DNA from: Tricholoma matsutake
Taxonomy: Eukaryota > Basidiomycota > Agaricomycetes > Agaricales > Tricholomataceae
DNA length: 64,000 nucleotides
Reading direction: 5' to 3'
Assembly: GCA_026075535.2 (NCBI GenBank)
Contig: AP026541.1
Coordinates: forward strand, 1,550,001-1,614,000
Below the pieces are notes generated by a model, which made no database searches, was not told where the DNA came from, and worked only from the letters and a program-made list of their open reading frames with translations. The position numbers and the translations under genes are program-made. Below are positions 35,084-46,711 of this stretch, piece after piece. Position 1 is the stretch's first letter. Each line of letters starts with the position of its first letter.

Positions 35084-36956
35084 ATGTACATATGGAAAAC
35101 AAACACGATCTCCAGGATCATGAAAGCCAAGGACTCCCCACAATACATATTCTTGAAGAACGCATGGATCAGAGCAAAGACATCCATTTCCCAGCGACTT
35201 GCGCATGAACAGGATGAGGGGAAGGAGGCCAGCAAACAGACCCTGGACGACCTACTGCCACCAGAATACCAGAAATACAGGCAGGTATTCGAGAAAGCCG
35301 CATCTGAATGATTCTCAGAATCAAGACCATGGGATCACATGATTGATTTGAAGGAAGGATTGCAAAGTCTACCCACTGACACCGAAAGAACAAGAGAAAC
35401 TCAATGAGTTTCTCAATGAAAACCTGGAAAAAGGATACATCCGACTGTCAAAATCGCCCATGGCATCCCCATTCTTCTTTGTGTTGAAGAAGGACTCTGA
35501 CACTCTGTGACCTTGCCAAGACTATCGCTATCTGAATGAAGGAACAATCTGGAACAACTACCCCCTGCCACTGATTGGAGACCTCTTGGACAAGCCGAAG
35601 GGAGCAAAATTTTTCACAAAACTCAATATTTGATGGGGATATCACAATGTATGGATAAAGAAAGGAGACAAGTGGAAGGCAGCATTCAAGACTAACCAAG
35701 GGCTATTCGAGCCAATGGTGATGTTCTTTGGGCTGTGCAACTCACCAGCAACATTCCAGGCCATGATGAACAATCTCTTCCAAGACATGCTAGATGAAGG
35801 ATGGCTCATCATCTATATGGATGACATCCTGATCTTCTCAAAGATGGAAGAAGAACACCGGATAAGGACTGAAAGGGTCCTCGAACGACTACGACAATGT
35901 GATCTCTACCTGAAAATAGAGAAGTGCAAATTCAACGTACAGGAAGTCAAGTTCTTGGGCATGATCATCAGGCCCAATGAACTTGCAATGGACAACATGA
36001 AACTGGCTGGGATCAAGGACTGGCCCATGCCAAAAATGGTGAAGGATGTAAGATCCTTCCTAGGATTCAGAAACTTCTATCAACGATTCATCAGACACTT
36101 TGCAGATCTGGCCAGACCGCTGAATGATTTGATGAAGAAGAACCAGAAATTTGAATGGACAAACGACTGCCAGCAGTTGTTCGATGTGCTAAAAAGGAAG
36201 TTCAATGAAACCCCAGTACTGCTGATGCCAGATGCAATGAAACCATTTGTGGTGGAATCTGATGCCTCAAAATTTGTGACAGGTGCAGTACTCAGACAAC
36301 AGGACGCCAACCGAGACTGGCACCCATGCGGATACATCTTGCATTCTTTCAACAAAGCAGAAAGAAATTATGAGATGTATGACCAGGAACTATTGGGAGT
36401 AATCCGAGCACTGGAAACATGGAGACACTACCTACAGGGGATGCTGTTCCCTGTGATGGTACTGTCCAATCACAAGAACCTGACATAATTCTGTCAGCCA
36501 CAGAAACTGAACCAATGACAGGCTAGATGGGCCATCTACCTGTCACAATTTGACCTGAAGCTACAACATGTACCAGGATCACAAATGGTACAATCTGATG
36601 CCCTATTGAGGAGAGCAGATCACATAGCTGAAGAAGACACCGACAATGAGGACAAGACCATCCTCACTGATGAACTATTCGTGAAAACGATTGATGCTGA
36701 GCTCCAGAGAGCCCTGGTCTCAGCAATAATGAAGGATGACCTCGTAAATGATGCTTTACAAGCCCTGAAAAACAATGGAACTCCCCCAATCAAGTCTGCA
36801 TTGGAGGACTGGAAATTTGAAGACGGCCTGCTCTTTTTCAAAGACAGATGCTACGTGCCACAGGACAAAACCCTCCGCCGAGCGATCATACAGAAATATC
36901 ATGACAGCATCATGACAGGGCACCCTGGACAATGGCAGACGATTGAACTGATCTGA
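35084..36956 (+). pseudogene. Reverse transcriptase and RNase H of gypsy element 1
   Basis: Readable blocks are [12 protein letters not shown], the fingers block with [27 protein letters not shown], the intact active site [11 protein letters not shown] (about 35808), [14 protein letters not shown], then the RNase H start [15 protein letters not shown] and SQFDLKLQHVPGSQM. Breaks include a one-base frameshift near 35365 and stops at 35309, 35509, 35633, 36486 and 36517; all but one are TGA. Confidence 0.9.
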
Positions 36957-38141
36957 TGAGACTACTGGTGGCCAGGAATGGCCAACTTCATAAAGAAGTA
37001 TGTCAAAGGCTGTGCAAAATGCCAGCAAATGAAGATCAACATGCACCCGACAACCCCCCCACTGACACCGATATTATCCAATGCCAGCAGACTGTTTGAA
37101 CTGGTGACAATGGATTTTATTATGGATCTGCCCATAATAAACAGATTTGACTCAATCATGGTTGTGGTAGACCATGGTCTTATGAAGGGGGTAATTTTTA
37201 TCCCTTGTGCGAAGACGATTGATGCACTTGGCACCGCAGACCTTTACCTGCACCATGTGTACACAAGATTTGGACTCCCTGGAAGGATCATCTCTGACAG
37301 AGACCCTCAATTTGCATCCAAACTCTTCCATGAACTTGGACAACTGCTCGGAATCAAGCTATCCATGAGCACTGCCTATCACCCTCAGACCGATGGAGAA
37401 ATGGAGTGAGTAAACCAAGAGCTAGAGGTTTACCCCTGCATGTTCTGTTCGAACAAACCCGAAGATTGGGAGCATTATCTCCCAACAGCAGAATTTGCAC
37501 ATAACCAGAAGATGCACTCCGCAGTAAAACATTCGCCATTTTACTTGATGATGGGATATCAACCACGTGCTATCCCCACCCCCTATGAAAAGATGAATGT
37601 GCTGGCTGCCAAACAGAGGATCCAAGAGCTTCTCTCTGTGAGAAGGGAAGCTCTTGCTGCACATGAACTAGCCAGACAGGCTATGGCTGCCCAAACAAAA
37701 GGGCGATACGAACCATTCAAGGTTGGAGAACAAGTATGGCTTGACTCCAAGAACCTGAAGATTGGCTACCCAACAAGAAAATTGGCACCAAAATGAGAAG
37801 GGCCCTTCTTGATTGAAGATGCCCTGTCAAAAATGACATACCGATTGAAACTGCTGCCGAGATGGAAGATCCACCCGGTATTTCATGCAGCCTTACTCAT
37901 GTGATACCATGAGAACAACACTCATGGATGGAACTTCCTGACTCCACCACCTGACCTTGTGGAAGGAGAAAACAAATACGAGGTGGAAGCGATCATTGCA
38001 CACAAGAAGCATGGCAAGACACACCATTACCTCGTGAAATGGGTTGACTACCCAACATCCGAAAACACATGGGAACCTGAATCGAACCTGAAGAATGCCC
38101 CCGAGATCCTGATGGCATATAAGAAGAGGTACCACCTCTGA
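36850..38141 (+). pseudogene. Integrase with C-terminal chromodomain of gypsy element 1
   Basis: The zinc-binding HHCC region (KYHDSIMTGHPG, then CAKCQQMK) is followed by the DDE core: [19 protein letters not shown] and QTDGEME. A GPF-type segment and LLPRWKIHPVFHAA follow. The chromodomain is at 37962-38135: YEVEAIIAHKKHGK, HHYLVKWVDYP and NTWEPESNL, with the aromatic cage residues expected for histone-tail binding. Such domains direct chromovirus integration to heterochromatin. Stops at 36954-36959, 37407, 37794 and 37901 are all TGA. Confidence 0.9.
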
Positions 38142-38242
38142 TGGAACCCAGAACCCCCTCCTTCTTCCCACTATGACACTACCTGAGAATGCCTGCTGAA
38201 TGACGATTCACCTGAGAATACCTACAAAACCAATCAAATGCC

Positions 38243-39172
38243 AATGCCCTTTGCATTCACCTTGCCCACGACCCACCGGAATACCATCTTGCCAGGATGT
38301 GCTTCTACTATGTGAGCACAATCGAACAAATGGAACAAAACCTAGAAGAAGCGATGAACGATGCAGATGCCCTGGGGATCAAACAGACGATCCAGGAAAT
38401 GATTGCACCGCAGTCAGACAGACCGAGAACAGCCAAGGAGAGACCTCACACCCCCCTAGATCGACACAGATGACCACTGACCTTTCCCTTGTCATTCAGT
38501 GAGCGGAGTGACAGAGACGAACAACAAGCTCCCTCTGGAGACTCCTCCCGTTCTATGAAGAACCCAAAGATCATGCCTAGGGCACCTGAAGTAATCAATC
38601 TGACCACCCCCGAACCCGAACTGAAAACCACCCAACCGCCTTGGTCCCCCCCACACATGAGACATGCCAGATGTTTCATCTGCCAAGAGATAGGCCATTT
38701 CAGCCTGATTTGCTGACGATATATTTGCAAGTATTGCAAACAGTGAGGCCCTGGACACTATAGGATGAACTGCCCAGAGAAACCTCAGAAAGATCAAGAA
38801 ACTGATCAAAGAGAAGCCAAACACAGACAGCGGCTCTTCTTTAACTCTGGATATGATGATTTTGATGACGATGCAATGGGAAACATGACAGGAGAGCCAT
38901 ATGGAAGGATTTAAAAGGCAGAGCTTGAAATGATGGCATGACAAGACAGACCCATGCTCACAGGAATTACGATCCTCGCCATCATCGTTGGCATGACCCT
39001 GGCTGCAGTGGCAGCCCTAACCTTCGCATTTTGCCTCTACGCCATCTTCCGAACAGAACCTGAACCCCCAATTACAGACATTGAATTTGCCATCCTGCAA
39101 CGCCCCCCTTTCAATGATACTACCAACTCCTTGACACTGCTACCTAGGGCAGCGCGAACCAGAAGAACCTGA
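38243..39172 (+). pseudogene. Extra ORF after pol in gypsy element 1: zinc knuckles and a membrane segment
   Basis: One frame, separate from that of the chromodomain, reads through ALCIHLAHDPPEYHLARMCF, an acidic helical EQMEQNLEEAMNDADALG, a Pro-rich stretch, two zinc-knuckle-like units (CFICQEIGHFSLIC and CKYCKQ.GPGHYRMNC), an Asp-rich SGYDDFDDDAMGN, and a final hydrophobic helix ITILAIIVGMTLAAVAALT (about 38963-39020) before a charged tail. Five internal stops, four of them TGA. Its position is that of env in retroviruses, but the knuckles argue for a nucleic-acid-binding membrane protein. I recall similar ORFs in other basidiomycete elements; function unknown. Confidence 0.65.
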
Positions 39173-39321
39173 TCATGGTCCGAGTTCAGACATGAATTAT
39201 TCCTCCATTGTACCCCTCGACCCCGACCTACCCACATAACCAGACCATGCACAATCAGACCATGAAGGAGAGATGAAGATTTAGGTCGAAGTGTGGAACT
39301 TTTGACCATAGCAGGGGGTAA

Positions 39322-39941
39322 TGTTACAATTTTCCTTGTAACTCACAAGACCTGACCAACCTGACCAACCCGACGATCCCCTCCAGACAGGAGGCACGAC
39401 CTGATTCATGCCTAGGGCATGTCCTTGACACCAGACACACGCACAATGCATGCCAAATGCATGCATTTGATCCCCTTCCCGTGGAAGGCACCCTTGACAC
39501 ATGATGACTCCATGCATCCAAACCCACACCCACACATGCTGTGATACAACAGCCCCTTGACATGAGGTCCATGACATTGGACACCTCATGCTAGGCATGA
39601 GGCCTATTGTTTCTATTCTTACTTGATATGCATCTATCTTTCTGATTGGATGATAAGGACCTCCCTTGTAGTATAAGTACTGCAACTCATAGTAGGGATG
39701 TCCTTAGTTTAGATCTAGGCAATCTACAGCTTTAACTTGTGAACTCGCGAACTTACTTGAAACCACTAAGGAAGCCCCTTAGTGTGTGAACCTGAATGAC
39801 TCTATGCAGAAGGCCTGCTAGAGTGCACTATCTCTCTTATGTCAGACACTCCGAGTAAGACTAGTGCTGAAAGACTTGTTGAGGAAACACCTCATCAAAT
39901 GACATTGACTAGATCGAGTGGTTGAGGCTTTGCCCTTAACA
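39322..39941 (+). repeat. 3' LTR of gypsy element 1 (620 bp)
   Basis: Matches 31809-32502 apart from the 74-bp gap and scattered transitions, mostly at CpG. It is directly preceded by the polypurine tract and followed by target duplication ATAGG (39942-39946). Confidence 0.92.
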
Positions 39942-40524
39942 ATAGGTGCACTGGTGTACTACTAGTAAATCAAGTGTAAATACCTGGCTGATAAGAGAGG
40001 AAGAATGGAAAATTACAGAAGAGCCTTCAGTGTGCAAGGTAGCAGACTGAAGGTGTATAGGAGGTGTGATGACTGCAGGAGTTGATCACACAGGTCGTGA
40101 AACACCTTGTCCACTCATTGACTCAAGTTTGACATGCGTGTGACAGCCTGGTTGATGATTTTGATCCAGGGAGTTACCCAAAATAGGCTGACACGTGATG
40201 GGAAACTACCATATATAGAAGGATGGGGAGGGGGGGGGGGGGTTCCAGATGGCTGCTTAAAAAAAATTATGAGTGGATGTCTAAAATTTGTGGCCTGTCA
40301 CCCCCTTGTGTGGTTGGGTTGTTGTTGTCCCATACTGCTGTATTTCGGACATCCTGACATATCTGGTTTGAGCCTCAAAGATGTTCTTTCATTGTGTGAG
40401 TGATATCTGGAACTTTCATTTGCTCAAGTCCAATGCAAGATTGAAAAATGACATCCTGCTTGCTCAACCCTCTTCTGTTTGGCATCTGATCCTCCTGAAA
40501 TCCTGCTGCCAACTATTAGTAGTG

Positions 40525-40840
40525 GTCAAAGTTTGCGATTATTACATGATTAATAGTGTGATTATTGTATGATTATGAATCAAAAATCATGCCAATAATC
40601 TGAGTCACCTTGACCATGACGATTATCAAGGGCAATTATGGGGCAATTATGGGACACAATTATTTTGACAGATCTATGATCTTCTGTGTGATGTAAGCAA
40701 AAATGTAAGCACGTCAAATAATCACCTTCGATAATTGTACAGTTATTGCAGAATTGCCTCCAGAGGCGATTCGACAATTCTGCGATTATCCATGTCCCTA
40801 AAATCATGGACATAATCACTTATAATCACCCTACTTTGAC
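40525..40840. mobile_element. MITE-like element, 316 bp
   Basis: GTCAAAGTTTGCGATTAT at the left end (40525 on) is matched in reverse complement by GTCAAAGTAGGGTGATTAT from 40840 backwards. The inside is AT-rich with many GATTAT/ATAATC words in both orientations and no coding capacity. Target duplication unclear. Confidence 0.5.
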
Positions 40841-42654
40841 TGCTACTATTGCTACTTTCCTACAGAATAGCTGTGAAGTCTCATCCACTTGCATTGGGCA
40901 CTCTTGGGAGGCTCTAAAGTCAACAATCTGGTGTAATGCAGACAGTGTTGAAGACACAACAGAACAGGACTTCACCACCCATGGCCATCCTTTTGGGCTT
41001 TGTGTGTTGAAAGCAGTTTTTGAAATGGCACATTGATAACTTATCTTTCCATCCCTCTAGATGCTCACACATTATACCCTCCTCAACAAACCTGTTGTAA
41101 TATGAGCCACTCACAAAGCTGAACTGGGAGGCTGCTGAAGAAAGAGGAGCAATGTCAAGCTGTCCTATATACTCTCCACTTCCTGTTTGTTCAGTCCATC
41201 TCTACTGCAATGGTAAGATTTTTTACCTGTGGGGTCCAAGATGAGAGGCTTATTTCCTATCCAGCATGTAACACCAATTACCATCATAGTTTTTGTATCA
41301 ACAATGGTATCTGCACATACTATGATGACATTCCAGATGTCATACAAATTGGTGAACATCAGTTTGCTGAATGGAGGCTCATACAGCTTTGGATTACATT
41401 GATGTTGGTTTCTTGGTATGGATAAATGCTAACTGGCAAGTTGATAGCTGGTAATATTACTCAACAGGACATCAGCTACAAATTGTGCTTGCCTTTATCA
41501 ACCAATCTGAATCCCATAGTGACTGGTTGTTTGGGTTTACATTGACAACAGAACACATTTGGGATGGCTTTGTTCTCTTGGCACTGTTGGAGGAGTGTCA
41601 GCAACAATCAGCCACTCTCAATAATCCACACACAGGTGCTCAGAAGGACCACTTCACTGCTGCAATCTGTGCCCAAAGCCCCCACTTCTGTGTCCACAGT
41701 CAGCCTGAGCTACATCACTTCTGCAACAAATGCTTGTGGGTCTGCGGTGATGGTAAGATGTGTGGGTAGTTGTCATTGATGGTGTTACTGTTGGTCATCC
41801 ATGCTGCATGTGCCACAATTGTAAAATTCCTCTGGTGAACAACAAACATTGGTTTTGTCCAGAAGATGCCAGCCAAAATACAATCTGTGTGATCATCAAA
41901 TGCAGTTCTCCCACTGTTCCTGACAGCCATGTCTGTTCCATCCTCACTCACCAGGAGGTAGAGCAGGTGCATTGTGAAAGAGGTCAGGGAAGATTTCAGC
42001 TGAAAGAATGCCTACAGCATGCCCAAGTATCCCACCCAAATGATGCTGTTGCCAAGGAGACCAATGTCATGGAGATCATTGACACTGACAATGAGGAGGT
42101 GGATTTTGAGGTTGATGACCCACAGGAACAGGAAAACAATAATTATAAAGCAACTCAATGCCCAGTTTGGTTGTAAGCGCACACATAATGAGCAAATTGT
42201 TATTGCACCATGTGGGACAATCATTCCATGAGAGACATTTTATGGGGTGGAGGGTGTTGGCAGTGTTGTTGTAAGTACACTTGAATGTTGCACCCATTAT
42301 CACTCATTGGATACCATCAAGGAAATGATTAAGTGCACATTCCATGAAGATATCAAGCCTAACCACATATTCTTCAACAACAACTGTACACTTACAAAAT
42401 TGGTCACCAACAACCCATTCTTCAAGAGCATTGGCCTGACAGTTGAAAGGCTGCCTTGATGGGCAGCCACACTAATCAGTGGAACAGAATGACAGGATCA
42501 AGTCATTTTCATTGCACAGAAGCAAGAATAAGGCAAATACAAAAGAGAGGAATAATAACTATACCTTCATTGCCCAGAAGTAAGAATAAGGCAATGAAGG
42601 GGGAAAGTTTGCTATATATGTGAAGTAAGAAGCATGTCCATATCAGTTGTGAGC

Positions 42655-42743
42655 CATGTAAGTAAATGGCTGCATCAGGTATAACCATGTAAGTAAATGG
42701 CTGCATCAAGCATAAGCATGTAAGTAAATGGCCGCATCAAGAC
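42655..42743 (+). repeat. 31-bp tandem repeat, three units
   Basis: CATGTAAGTAAATGG(C)TGCATCA starts at 42655, 42686 and 42717, spacing exactly 31 bp, with few mismatches. It is followed by irregular TGATGGGAATT repeats to about 42905. Confidence 0.8.
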
Positions 42744-43172
42744 TTTCTACATATAGAAGGGCCTTTGGAGTGATAGGAATGCGTCATTCCCAGGATTGAT
42801 GGGAGAGTGATGGGAATTTGATGGGAATTTGATGGGAATGTTTAGTGGGTGCTGATTGATGGGGAATTGATGGGGAATTGATGGCAATGTGATGGCAATG
42901 CATAGTGGGTGCTGTTTCACAGCCCAATTCCATATTTGGTAGTTCTTTGATGTGAATATTGATGTGTGCATGCATTGGAACATTTTGGTGTCCATATGAG
43001 TGATTTGGGTTGTTTAGGTGTCTGTGCATCCTGGAGATGTGTTGGTATGTGTTGGTTACTTGTATTAGGGTAAGGAAGCATGTTTCTGTGTATAAGGGCC
43101 ATTATGTATGTGCATAATGGTCATCATGTGTGCATGTTGTGGTGGTGTAATGGTTGGGGGTAATCACCAGTG

Positions 43173-43259
43173 GCAGCAGTGTGTGTTTCAGCAGTGTGTT
43201 TTACAGTGTGTTACATGGGTTGCATTAGTAATGTTGTGAGTCTGTGGGGGCAGACTTAT
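43173..43259 (+). repeat. 87-bp direct repeat, copy 1
   Basis: Nearly identical to 44967-45052 (one clear mismatch, CATGGG against CATGTG). Its last eight bases AGACTTAT are also the target duplication of the adjoining hAT-like element, so the two copies were adjacent before that insertion. Confidence 0.85.
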
Positions 43260-44958
43260 TAGTGTTTTAAGGTCCAGTTCAGTCCAGGTTTTGACCCCCA
43301 AAAGGGCAACCATGGACTGCAACCAGTCAAAACCATTGCCCAAACTTGGAGGACTGCAACTGAACCCACATAGGACTGGTCCTATTCGGTTTGGTTGCCC
43401 CAAAAGACCGGTTTCAGCTGGTCTCAACTACTATTTTTACAGTAAATAGATTTTATTATAAAACTAATTACATCACCCTGTGAGCAGGTGCTCGCAGCAG
43501 TGGGGGGAGTTGCTAATAGAAAGAAAAAAGAAAAAAAGACCAGAGCAAAAAAGAAACAACCCCACCATCTCACATTTGTTGTGAGGGTAGGTGTCATACA
43601 TCATCCCCCGATATTCATCATTGTTGGCCTTGTGTTGTTGTCCCTGCATCATTGTGCATCGTCCTCACATTGTTGTCCCCACATTGTCATTTATTGCCCT
43701 CATGTTGCTGTCCCTGTGTCGTTGTGCATCATCCCCTCCCCGTTGTTTGTTGCCATCCTCTTCATTCTCATTGTTATTTGTTTGTTCTGTTCTCCCTGTC
43801 ATTCATCAGCCCTTCCCTGTGTTGTCATGGCGCCATTCGTCATCAGCACCTCCATTGCCCCCTACGAGCAGTGGCTCACAGGCAGGGTGGTGGTGCTGTG
43901 TGACATGGCACCTGTTGTGGTCTGGGAACAGGACCCATTGCCACCCTGTGAGTAGTGGCTCACAGTGGCAGCATAGGGCAGGGGGTATTGTCGTTGTTAT
44001 CAAACCTATGAAAGAAATCAAAGATAAGGAACATACCCAGGCCCAGACAATGCTAGTCATCATTTGGGTGCTTTGCATTCATTCATTCAGTTCTGAGCTA
44101 GGTGGTGTGGGCATCACTAGTGGGGTAGGGCACAGGCAGCAGGGGTGGTGGTGCTTTGTGACGTGGCAGCAGCAGCAGCAGATCCTGCTGGGAGTGTGGC
44201 GTTGTCATGGGCCCTGCTGGCTGTTGCTGTTGCTGTCTAGGAACAGAGCTTGTTGCCTCCCTGTGAGCAGAGGCTCACAGCAGCAGCATGGGGCACGGAT
44301 AGGGTATGGGCAATGTCATTAGCTAGAAACTGAAAAGAAACAGTTAGTAAAACATGAAAATAAGTATAATAGACTTACTCTGGGGGCACAAATGACAACT
44401 AGTGTCATCTGGGCCCCCTGCCTTGCATTTGTTCATTGGCAGTCCTTTGGGGTAGTGGTGTGGATGTTGTTGGTGGTGGGTGAAAATGGTGGGCAGTGTG
44501 GGATTGTAAGTTTGTTGTCATGGGAATCATCTCACAGATGGTGCCACTTTGATTTTCAATTGGGAGCACAAACATGACCACATGGTCTGTGCACAGCCAC
44601 AGGGTATATAAGCACCCACCAAATGACTACTTTTTTCTCTGGGCTTCTCCCTCTGCATGTAAATATTAGTATAATAGCATAAATAGTTATAATTCATACT
44701 TATATTAAATCTGTTTTATTACTATCCATGTAGATTTAAGTATATATATTGTACTTTCTATATACTGTGACAAGACCGGTTGCAACTGATTGCAACTGGT
44801 CTTTGAACAGTTTTCAAAAATCTCTAAAATGAGGCAACCAGCAACTGTACTGACCCAAAATGAGGGCAACTGCAACTGAAAAAAAGACCAGACCGAGGTT
44901 CAGTCCAGTTCAGTCCTATGGTTATTTTTGGTCCTATAGACTGGACCTTGAAACACTA
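43260..44958. mobile_element. Non-autonomous hAT-like element, 1699 bp
   Basis: The ends are TAGTGTTTTAAGGTCCAGT and, inverted, TAGTGTTTCAAGGTCCAGT. The outermost bases fit the hAT terminal rule YARNG. An exact 8-bp target duplication AGACTTAT lies at 43252-43259 and 44959-44966. TGCAACTG/CAGTTGCA words are repeated near both ends, as hAT subterminal transposase sites often are. The interior is low-complexity and repeats a block around GAGCAGTGGCTCACAG and GGTGGTGCTGTGTGACATGG; no transposase is present, so movement would need a partner in trans. Confidence 0.8.
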
Positions 44959-44966
44959 AGACTTAT

Positions 44967-45052
44967 GCAGCAGTGTGTGTTTCAGCAGTGTGTTTTACAG
45001 TGTGTTACATGTGTTGCATTAGTAATGTTGTGAGTCTGTGGGGGCAGACTTA
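44967..45052 (+). repeat. 87-bp direct repeat, copy 2
   Basis: Matches 43173-43258 and runs straight into the resumed KDZ reading frame (ACTTACAACAC). Together with copy 1 it forms a tandem duplication now separated by the hAT-like element. Confidence 0.85.
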
Positions 45053-45513
45053 CAACACATTTTGCCAGCAGCATTGCAATCCTGCAGCATATCCTGAGCT
45101 CCTTTTGGAGGATGATAAGTGCTGGTATTTCAACTTGTCTATCACAGAACAGACAAATGTTTGGTTGGGGGGGTATCATGCAATATGTTGTGAGATGCTA
45201 GTGGATAAGTATAATTTCTTCTTAGATGAAATGATTCTATGCAGGAACATGATGACCCAAGAATGGCTTACAAAACAGGGTAGATGTCCAGGTATCTGGG
45301 AGTATCCATCTGACTAGAAATACAGGTTGTATACAATACAAAGCTAGTTGAAATACAATTCTAGTGGCAAAATGAGTGACCAGAAATATGTACATGTGTA
45401 CAATATTGGGACCATCACTTGGTGTGGCAGGGTGTCTTGATGTCACCCTCATCATCTGATGGGGTCATACCATGCATACTGCCCACCTTCTGTAGAGCCT
45501 GTTGCACAAAAGC

Positions 45514-46711
45514 TCATCTCTGTCGTAGATTGTTTATAAAGTTTGGGACTTGGCAGTTGCTCAAAGAGAGTAAGTGATTGAAGTTGGCACAGGTAGAGAT
45601 ATCCAGGCCTTTGAGGAACACATGATCTCCCTCCTTCAATGTGATGACATGGCCAATGCAAACTTTCACCCATGTGCTGAGGGTATTCTTGTGGAGGTTG
45701 ACATGTACCTCCACCTCAGGGCTGATCAATAGATTGACCTCTGACAGCACATTGGCTGTTATCACAAAGTGTGGCCATTTGAAGCTGCCCTGGCCATCGC
45801 TTGCTCATGATTCTGTGAGGGATCGGTGAGAAATAAAAGGGCATGATGACAAGTGTTTGTGGCACACACCTTTGCCCACCCATAGACTACCACATTGTGC
45901 CTTGCCTTCTCCTGCCATTCCATGCATACAGCATCAGTTGCTCAACACTGCTCCTCCAGTTCCTGCTGACAAGCATACTGCTGAGTGAAGGCAGCACTCA
46001 TCTGCAATGAATATTGTGGGTTAGAAAACATGTCAACTGCATCATTTTCCATGGATGCTGCTGGTTGGGGGGTATTCAAATGACGTGGTGATGGTGTGAG
46101 TAGTGGACCAGGTGACACATGAACAGGTTCTTTTCCTTTGTGAGTACCCGAGGCAGCTGACTCAGATGCCAAATGTTTCTTTGCAGCACATCTACCAGCA
46201 GCAACACAATGCCAACAGCACATCTTGTGGGTACAGACATGGTGCATCCATGTAGTTTGGCATCCCCCCCTTGCACATGTCCTTGATGCCCTTGTGGGCA
46301 GCTGAATGAGCAGAGTTGAAGGAGGAGTAGGTGGTGCCCCATCTGAATCTGATGAGGGTGCATCTTGTGGGTACAGGCATGGTGCATCCATGTAGTTTGG
46401 CATCTCTCCCTTGCACATGTCCTTGATGCCCTTGATTGCAGCTGAATGAGCAGAGTTGAAGGAGGAGTAGGTGGTGCCCCATCTGAATCTGATGAGGGTG
46501 CTGGTGAGGAGGTTGGTGGTAAGGAGAAATCATGTGAGGCCCTGCCATCTGCCCACTGGAAGAAACAACATGGTGATCCATCCTTGTCTTGCTTATAGCA
46601 GTTTGCGTATGTTCTCCCTTGGTTGCTGTTCTTGGTTGACTTGCAAATCTTGATGTCAAGTAAGCAATGACATGTGTTGCATTGAATGGCTGGCAATTGA
46701 GACTGGGACAT
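45514..46711 (-). pseudogene. GRF zinc-finger protein gene of a repeated basidiomycete family, broken by a tandem duplication
   Basis: The minus-strand start MSQSQLPAIQCNTCHCLLD leads into a GRF-type finger: CNTCHCLLD, GRTYANCYK, then CCFFQWADG. A Ser/Pro linker and a Cys/His-rich block follow (CARERCQTTWMHHACTHKM and CCWHCVAAGRC). The C-terminal piece (45765-45514) has VNLHKNTLSTWVKVCIGHVI and KEGDHVFLKG, a domain I recall from repeated fungal proteins without known function. A 140-bp tandem duplication (46221-46500) repeats the Cys/His block and shifts the frame. GRF fingers generally bind single-stranded nucleic acid. Confidence 0.65.
46221..46500 (+). repeat. 140-bp tandem duplication inside the GRF gene
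   Basis: Units 46221-46360 and 46361-46500 both start CATCTTGTGGGTACAG and end GATGAGGGTG, with about 95% identity by eye. 140 is not a multiple of three, so the second unit is read in a different frame. Confidence 0.9.

Larger units (their letters stand above)
31809..39941 (+). mobile_element. Ty3/gypsy chromodomain retrotransposon (element 1), 8.1 kb, decayed
   Basis: LTRs 31809-32502 and 39322-39941 begin TGTTACAATTTTCC and end CTTAACA. The 5-bp target duplication ATAGG is intact at 31804-31808 and 39942-39946. A polypurine tract GCAGGGGGTAA precedes the 3' LTR. Domain order is Gag, zinc knuckle, protease, helical repeat region, reverse transcriptase, RNase H, integrase, chromodomain, then an extra ORF. 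No conventional initiator-Met primer site follows the 5' LTR. All genes are broken, mainly by TGA stops and a few frameshifts. The order and chromodomain place it among fungal chromoviruses. Confidence 0.93.
41206..45317 (+). pseudogene. KDZ transposase (Kyakuja-Dileera-Zisupton), split by an insertion
   Basis: The 5' part reads NCYHHSFCINNGICTYYDD-like text (41274 on), then EHIWDGFVLLALLEE, HTGAQKDHFTAAI, VVIDGVTVGHPCCMCHNC (about 41770), HQEVEQVHCERGQGRFQL, RTHNEQIVIAPCG and DHIFFNNNCTLTK (42355 on), stopping at GLTVERLP (42459). The 3' part resumes at 45046 with NTFCQQHCNPAAYPELL, ITEQTNVWLGGYHAICCEML and DKYNFFLDEMIL. This is the diagnostic order of basidiomycete KDZ transposases. In HIFFNNNC the family's Asp (FFDNNC) is Asn. 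The gap of about 2.6 kb contains minisatellite sequence and a hAT-like element. Frameshifts occur near 41753 and 42176. Confidence 0.85.

Noticed and set aside
43488..44322. Overlapping plus-strand frames inside the hAT-like element
   Set aside because: Low-complexity Cys/Ser/His/Leu text from CATTGTTG and GTGGTG repeats; lacks hAT transposase motifs (BED finger, dimerisation domain).
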